From positions 310,001 through 374,000 of the forward strand of contig NZ_VHIQ01000002.1 of the NCBI RefSeq assembly GCF_006494535.1: a stretch of DNA of 64,000 bases, in the 5' to 3' direction. Below are positions 59,480 to 64,000 of the stretch, piece by piece; within the stretch, counting starts at the first letter, position 1, and every line of letters starts with the position of its first letter. Under the pieces are notes generated by a model that was not told where the DNA came from, ran no database searches, and was given only the letters and a program-made list of their open reading frames with translations. The position numbers were made by a program, and so were the translations under genes. The stretch comes from Paucihalobacter ruber. GTDB taxonomy: Bacteria > Bacteroidota > Bacteroidia > Flavobacteriales > Flavobacteriaceae.

Positions 59480-62173
59480 TTGAATTTTATATATTTCATT
59501 CGTTTATTCTTTTTATTGATACTATGTCTTTTTCTAAGTAAGACACACGCCCAACAAATCCAAGTCACAGGCAAAGTTACCGATAGCCTTCAAAACCCAT
59601 TGGGCTACGCCAATATTTTAGCCATGCCCGAGGCAGACGACCAAGAGGTGCGTTTTGCTATTACCACAGATAACGGTAGCTACCAATTAGGCTTGGCAAA
59701 AAACCAAACCTACGAGCTTACCATTAGTTTTTTAGGCTATATAAGCCAAAAACTTACACTTACCACCGGTACAGACAACCTTATTAAAAACTTCATCTTA
59801 AAAGAAAGCACAGACCAGCTTACCGAGATTACCCTTAATTACACGCCGCCTATTACCGTTAAAAAAGACACGCTTACTTACAGGTTAGATGCCTTTACCA
59901 CCGGCGAAGAACGCAAACTGCGCGACGCTCTTAAAAAACTACCCGGTATTGAGGTAGATAAAGCCGGTAACGTAACCTCGCAAGGCCGCAGAATCACCAA
60001 AGTATTGGTTGAAAATAAAACCTTTTTTACCGGCGATAGCAAGTTGGCCGTAAACAACATCCCGGCAGATGCCGTTAACGAGGTAGAGATTTTAGACAAC
60101 TACAACGATGTGCCCATGCTTAAAGGCCTTCAGGATAACGAAGACCTGGCCATGAACATCAAACTTAAAGAAGATAAGAAAAAGTTTGCCTTTGGCGATG
60201 TAGAAGTGGGCGCGGGCTACAAAGAGCGTTATGTTATACATCCTAACCTATTTTACTACAGCCCAAAAACCAACATCAATTTTATTGGCGACCTTAATAA
60301 TACAGGCATAAAAAGTTTCACTTTTAGAGATTATTTAGAGTTTGAAGGCGGTTTTGGTAAACTTCTAAGCGACGCAAGTGGCTATTTTAGCTTGTATAAC
60401 AGCGATTTTTCGCAATACCTTAACAACAATAATTTTAACGCTAATACCAACCAGTTTGGCGCATTAAACATTAGGCAATCTGTTAGTAAATCAACCGATA
60501 TAAGCGGTTACGTGATTAGCTCAAACAGCAAAACCCAAACCCAACAAGAAACGCTTAACAATTACCTTAATTTTGGCAATCCGTTTACAGAAGAACGCAG
60601 CAATAGCAACTTGGCCAATAGCTTTTTTACCCTTGGCAAATTAACGGTGAATTACAAACCCGATTTTTCAGAAGATTTAGAATACAACACCTTTATAAAA
60701 GCCACCAATAACGATGCCACCGGCGTGATTAGCACCATCAATCCCACGCAGTCTAATACCATCGCCACCAACACCGATGTAAGAGGCATTGACCTGAAAC
60801 AAAACCTTAATTACAGCCGGAAATTTTCTAAAGCACATACAGCTACCTTAGAAGCCACCTATAATTTTAAAAACGATGAACCACTTGCCAATTGGCTTAC
60901 CAATCAGCAAATATTACAAGGCTTAATTCCCTTAGAAGACGATGAGGTGTTCAATATTATGCAACGCAAACGTGTTAATTCTCATAGTTTTAATGCCATT
61001 GTAAAAGACTATTGGGTACTCAATAACTTCAACCATATTTACACGAGCGCAGGCGTCAATACCGCCTTTTCAAACTTTTTTACAGAAGATGTACAAGAAC
61101 TCTCCAATGGCGACATTAATAATTTTAATACCGCAGGATTTGGAAACGATTTTAAGTACAGTTTTGTAAATACCTACATTGGTATGGAATACAAGTTTCA
61201 ATTTGGTAAAACCATTTTTAAACCTGGCTTATTTTACAACACCTATGTATGGCGCACCCAGCAAGAAGACGAGGTAAACAATCAACAAAAAAACTTGTGG
61301 TTGCCACAGCTTAATATAAAAGTTGAATTTAATAACAGTCAAAAACTAAACTTCGACTATCGTCTTAACGCGCGTTTTGCAAGTGTTGACAGGTTGGCGA
61401 ATAATTTTGTGCTCACCAATTTTAACTCGGTGTTTAAAGGCAATGAGACTCTTGAAAACACCTTGTATCATACGGCTAGGTTGAGTTATTATAAATTTAG
61501 TTTGTTTAGAAACTTAAACTACAACATCAACGCATCGTTTAACAAACGGCTTAAAAATTTTAAAGCAGTTACCGAGTTAGATGGTATCGATCAGTTTAGA
61601 ACCCAAATACTACTCGATTTACCGGAGCATAATTTTAATATCAGCGGAAGAATTTCTAAAAAAATCAATAGAATACGCTATAATTTAAGTGGTAATTACA
61701 ATTATTCAGACTTTTACCAAATAGTAAACCAGCTCACTAGTCAGAATACTTCAAACTCCATTTCAGGAACTAGCAGCGTAGAAACCCTATTTAAAAACTT
61801 CCCAAATTTAGAAATAGGTTACACCAAAGATTTCAATAATTACAAATCCTTCGGTAATGATAACCAATTTGAAAACGATCGGTTTTTTGTGAATTTGGAA
61901 TACGATTTTTTAAAGCACTTCATCTTTAAAGCCGATTATAGCTACGATAATTACAACAATAAAACCAACAATATCACCAATACTTTCGACACCGCAAATG
62001 CTTCTCTATTCTACCAGGTAGAAGACAGTCCGTGGGGATTTGAGATCAACGCCACCAACCTATTCGATATTAAGTTTAGGCAAAACAATAGCTTTACAGA
62101 TTTTTTAATTTCAGACAGTCGTACGTTTATTATGCCGCGAATTATTATGTTTAAGGTGGCTTATAAGTTGTAA
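59480..62173 (+). CDS. TonB-dependent receptor (CarboxypepD_reg-like) of the GLPGLI cassette
   Basis: 897 residues, TTG start. A signal peptide ends LSKTHAQ (~25). The N-terminal carboxypeptidase-regulatory domain is QIQVTGKVTDSLQNPLGYAN. The plug has LTYRLDAFTTGEERKLRDAL, PGIEVDKAGNVTSQGRRITK and EVEILDNYNDVPMLKGL. A ~660-residue barrel ends RIIMFKVAYKL. No STN domain, so no direct anti-sigma signalling is expected. The G+C content is higher than that of the GLPGLI genes. Likely carries the molecule that the small protein and GLPGLI protein provide or process, but this is inference. Confidence 0.9.
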   Translation: MNFIYFIRLFFLLILCLFLSKTHAQQIQVTGKVTDSLQNPLGYANILAMPEADDQEVRFAITTDNGSYQLGLAKNQTYELTISFLGYISQKLTLTTGTDNLIKNFILKESTDQLTEITLNYTPPITVKKDTLTYRLDAFTTGEERKLRDALKKLPGIEVDKAGNVTSQGRRITKVLVENKTFFTGDSKLAVNNIPADAVNEVEILDNYNDVPMLKGLQDNEDLAMNIKLKEDKKKFAFGDVEVGAGYKERYVIHPNLFYYSPKTNINFIGDLNNTGIKSFTFRDYLEFEGGFGKLLSDASGYFSLYNSDFSQYLNNNNFNANTNQFGALNIRQSVSKSTDISGYVISSNSKTQTQQETLNNYLNFGNPFTEERSNSNLANSFFTLGKLTVNYKPDFSEDLEYNTFIKATNNDATGVISTINPTQSNTIATNTDVRGIDLKQNLNYSRKFSKAHTATLEATYNFKNDEPLANWLTNQQILQGLIPLEDDEVFNIMQRKRVNSHSFNAIVKDYWVLNNFNHIYTSAGVNTAFSNFFTEDVQELSNGDINNFNTAGFGNDFKYSFVNTYIGMEYKFQFGKTIFKPGLFYNTYVWRTQQEDEVNNQQKNLWLPQLNIKVEFNNSQKLNFDYRLNARFASVDRLANNFVLTNFNSVFKGNETLENTLYHTARLSYYKFSLFRNLNYNINASFNKRLKNFKAVTELDGIDQFRTQILLDLPEHNFNISGRISKKINRIRYNLSGNYNYSDFYQIVNQLTSQNTSNSISGTSSVETLFKNFPNLEIGYTKDFNNYKSFGNDNQFENDRFFVNLEYDFLKHFIFKADYSYDNYNNKTNNITNTFDTANASLFYQVEDSPWGFEINATNLFDIKFRQNNSFTDFLISDSRTFIMPRIIMFKVAYKL

Positions 62174-62198
62174 ATAGTATTTTTTGCTTGATTTTTTT

Positions 62199-62586
62199 TA
62201 CCGCAAAGTGCACAAAGAAGGCGCAAAGTTCACAAAGCATAAAACAATCATCTTAAGGCAAAACACAACTCTGTGTTCTTGTTGCAATACTTTGTGATCT
62301 CTGTGGTTAATAAAACCCACCGCTAAGAGGCTAAAAACGCAAAACAAATTCTCTGCGCCCTTTAGTTAAAACTGTATTAATATAGCGGCTGAATTAGGTT
62401 TTGCAGATAGTTACAGCATGATTTTTTTACCTTAATTGTTTCTGCGAAAATCTGCGAAATCCGCGGGATAAACCCCAGTGGTGTCAAATCACTTTTACTG
62501 ATAGGCATTCGTTCTTTAAAATCACGGCTAAGACGCTAAAAACGCAAAACAAATTCTCTGCGCCCTTTGCGTCTTTGCGGTAAAAC
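62199..62586. repeat. fold-back intergenic repeat, right copy
   Basis: It begins TACCGCAAAGTGCACAAAG and ends CTTTGCGTCTTTGCGGTA, so the ends are inverted complements. 62199-62363 is shared with 56248-56400, and 62523-62586 repeats part of it again. In the middle a TCTGCGAAAATCTGCGAAAT phrase (62450-62469) is another dispersed Bacteroidota intergenic motif. No gene is present from 62174 to 62689. Confidence 0.7.
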
Positions 62587-62689
62587 CATATCAATATTTT
62601 GGTGGAATCGTTTTTTTTAGACTTAATATTTAATCAATTTTTCATAAAAATTAGAACAAAAAACCTCCAAGTTTCCTTGAAGGTTCCAG

Positions 62690-62757
62690 AGGCATCAAGC
62701 TTATTCAAATCCCAACTAAAGACATGACTAATCGCCGCTGTAGCAGCTTTTGCAGAG
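62690..62757 (-). pseudogene. decayed tRNA-Cys copy A
   Basis: Keeps the 3' acceptor strand (AGGCATCAAGC) and the anticodon arm with GCA (CCGCTGTAGCAGCTTTTGCA) but has an insertion in place of the T-arm and lacks the whole 5' half. A terminator stem (AACCTCCAAG/CTTGAAGGTT) lies on its 3' side, as in the intact gene. Confidence 0.75.
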
Positions 62758-62823
62758 TATATCTTTAATTAATTTTCATAAAAATTAGAAATAAAAAACC
62801 CCGAGTTAACGGGTTAATTTAAG

Positions 62824-62907
62824 AGGCATCAAGCGTCCCAACCTTTCAGGTCGGGATAATCCCAACCAAAGTCGGGACTAATCGCCGCTGTAGCAGCTTT
62901 TGCAGAG
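62824..62907 (-). pseudogene. decayed tRNA-Cys copy B
   Basis: Same composition as copy A: 3' acceptor strand, a larger insertion containing the palindrome-like CCCAACCTTTCAGGTCGGGA, then the anticodon arm, with the same foreign sequence (TATATCTTTAATTAATTTT) replacing the 5' half. A terminator-like stem AACCCG/CGGGTT flanks it. Confidence 0.75.
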
Positions 62908-62948
62908 TATATCTTTAATTAATTTTTCTTAAAAATTTGAAATAAAAA

Positions 62949-62974
62949 AACCTCCAAGTTTCCTTGAAGGTTCC
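62949..62974 (-). terminator. terminator of tRNA-Cys
   Basis: Stem AACCTCCAAG/CTTGAAGGTT with a short loop, with a T-run on the minus strand. Confidence 0.7.
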
Positions 62975-62976
62975 AG

Positions 62977-63047
62977 AGGCATCAAGCGGATTCGAACCGC
63001 TGTAGCAGCTTTTGCAGAGCTGAGCCTAGCCACTCGGCCATGATGCC
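62977..63047 (-). tRNA. tRNA-Cys (GCA)
   Basis: Complete cloverleaf on the minus strand: acceptor GGCATCA/TGATGCC with discriminator T, D-arm GCCGAGTGGCTAGGC, anticodon arm CAGCT-CTGCAAA-AGCTG (anticodon GCA) and T-arm GCGGTTCGAATCCGC. No encoded CCA. Confidence 0.97.
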
Positions 63048-63114
63048 AAACTACCCGCGTACGCGGGTATCTATTTCGACTGCAAAATTAAAAAAAATAA
63101 GTAGTTAACACTAT

Positions 63115-63483
63115 TTACTGAGTAATTTTTCGTCCTTCGGTTAATTTAATCGTTACCATCTCAACATCACCACCAATAGGCGGATTTATTTTACTAATTT
63201 TTACCGTTGCTTTTGTAACGCGCTGGTCTTTAATAAATATTTGAGTTAAAATTCGCTTAGCTACGGTTTCCAATAGTTTAGATGGTTTGGCCATTTCTTC
63301 TTTAACTATGGCATTTAACAACACGTAATCAACCGTATCTTCTAAAGCATCACTTTTGGCCGATGGTTGTAAATCGGCATTTACTTTTAAATCAACCCTG
63401 TAATCGCTGCCAATAATGGTTTCTTCCGGCAAGCAACCGTGGTGTGCGTAGATGCGGATGTTTTCAACTTTAATTATTCCCAT
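63115..63483 (-). CDS. folB: dihydroneopterin aldolase
   Basis: A 122-residue FolB of folate biosynthesis, converting dihydroneopterin to 6-hydroxymethyl-dihydropterin and glycolaldehyde. Signatures: IKVENIRIYAHHGCLPEE at the start, DTVDYVLLNAIVKEEM, KLLETVAKRI and VTKATVKISKINPPIGGDVE. Full length. Divergent from glnS with a short shared promoter gap. Confidence 0.93.
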   Translation of the reverse strand: MGIIKVENIRIYAHHGCLPEETIIGSDYRVDLKVNADLQPSAKSDALEDTVDYVLLNAIVKEEMAKPSKLLETVAKRILTQIFIKDQRVTKATVKISKINPPIGGDVEMVTIKLTEGRKITQ

Positions 63484-63500
63484 ATCATAAAATTAGAATA

Positions 63501-63518
63501 CAAAATTACCTAATTTTG
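63501..63518. promoter_or_regulatory. divergent promoter folB/glnS
   Basis: Two TAATTTTG boxes back to back: minus strand 63501-63508 for folB (17 nt to its ATG) and plus strand 63511-63518 for glnS (33 nt to its ATG). Confidence 0.45.
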
Positions 63519-63551
63519 CACTCGCATTCGTGCTATTTAAAGCTATTGTTT

Positions 63552-64000
63552 ATGTCAGAGGAGTACAAATCGCTCAATTTTTTAGAGCAAATTATAGAGG
63601 AAGATCTTAAAAACGGCTTACCGCAGTCTAAACTCAGATTTAGATTTCCACCCGAACCTAATGGTTACTTACACATCGGGCATACCAAAGCCATTGGAAT
63701 TAGCTTTGGATTAGGTTTAAAATACAATGCACCTGTTAATTTAAGATTTGACGATACCAATCCGGCTAAAGAAGAGCAAGAATATGTAGATGCCATCAAA
63801 CGCGATGTGGCCTGGTTAGGATATCAGTGGGAAAATGAGTTGTATTCATCAGATTACTTCAAGCAGCTATACGATTGGGCGGTTTTAATGATAAAAGAAA
63901 ACAAGGCTTATGTAGATTCGCAAAGCAGCGAAGCCATGGCCGAGCAAAAAGGTACACCAACTGAACCCGGTGTTGACGGACCTTTCAGAAATAGAAGTGT
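63552..64000 (+). CDS. glnS: glutaminyl-tRNA synthetase, N-terminal part (runs off the window)
   Basis: 149 codons are visible before the window ends. Class I synthetase signature in RFRFPPEPNGYLHIGHTKAI (HIGH), followed by NLRFDDTNPAKEEQEYVDAI, AWLGYQWENELYSSDYF and KGTPTEPGVDGPFR, which are diagnostic of GlnRS rather than GluRS. The KMSKS loop and C-terminal beta-barrels lie beyond the window. It charges tRNA-Gln directly. Confidence 0.95.
   Translation, partial: MSEEYKSLNFLEQIIEEDLKNGLPQSKLRFRFPPEPNGYLHIGHTKAIGISFGLGLKYNAPVNLRFDDTNPAKEEQEYVDAIKRDVAWLGYQWENELYSSDYFKQLYDWAVLMIKENKAYVDSQSSEAMAEQKGTPTEPGVDGPFRNRS

Noticed and set aside
62690-62907. Functional extra tRNA-Cys genes
   Set aside because: Both copies lack the 5' acceptor strand and D-arm, so they cannot fold as tRNA.

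Overview
This is a chromosomal window from a member of the Flavobacteriaceae (Bacteroidota). The evidence is the low G+C content, TAnnTTTG-type promoter boxes, many TTG starts, SusC-like/TonB receptors with carboxypeptidase-regulatory N-domains, GLPGLI-family proteins, head-GIN (DUF2807) and DUF6515 proteins, LSC/TSC-type lipoprotein signals and family-typical housekeeping genes. No prophage, CRISPR array or rRNA operon was seen.

Layout. 1-4979: envelope genes (esterase lipoprotein, fasciclin lipoprotein, DUF2092/DUF6515 pair) plus a stray copy of the 3' end of an AraC gene. 5087-6402: a dead IS3-family element with recognisable 25-bp terminal inverted repeats. 6449-11881: a visibly more G+C-rich accessory block with a membrane-anchored AraC regulator, a secreted CrtC/AttH-like lipocalin and three outer-membrane barrel proteins. 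12631-14079: an AAA/DUF4143 ATPase. 14260-26795: a stress-type accessory region (FNR-like reductase, PRC-barrel, PNPOx-like, CsbD, DUF7218, nitroreductase, HPF, ArsC-like, SSADH, YtxH, DUF6327, AraC) interrupted by at least four and probably five decayed genes (hemerythrin, MIP-like channel, BON, AI-2E transporter, holin-like). 27569-55502+: mostly core genes: tRNA(CAU), mce, rbfA, lolE-like permease, dusB, a Fic protein with its own palindromic operator, M28 peptidase, TolB-like lipoprotein, TonB receptor, lepA, MBL hydrolase, S8 and M1 peptidases, AspA-like/GCS2-CBS pair, rnpA, S41 peptidase, OmpA, GNAT/CDF/rpiB, rnr, DUF2807, LysE. 56183-62600: a tandemly duplicated cassette. 62690-63047: tRNA-Cys with two decayed copies. 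63115-64000: folB and the start of glnS.

The most interesting part is 56418-62173. Two cassettes each have the same ~160-bp upstream block containing a TACGG-TTTTT-CCGTA inverted repeat, the same near-start sequence, a small secreted cysteine-containing protein (77 and 82 aa) and a GLPGLI-family protein. The second continues into a full 897-aa TonB-dependent receptor; the first ends in a 28-codon scrap of the same receptor. Related fold-back intergenic repeats flank the whole set. This looks like an uncharacterised peptide/GLPGLI/receptor module that has duplicated and partly decayed. What it exports, imports or senses cannot be read from the sequence.

Limits: frameshift calls were made by reading frames by eye and some could be sequencing errors. 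Family names rest on recognised motifs and not on searches.
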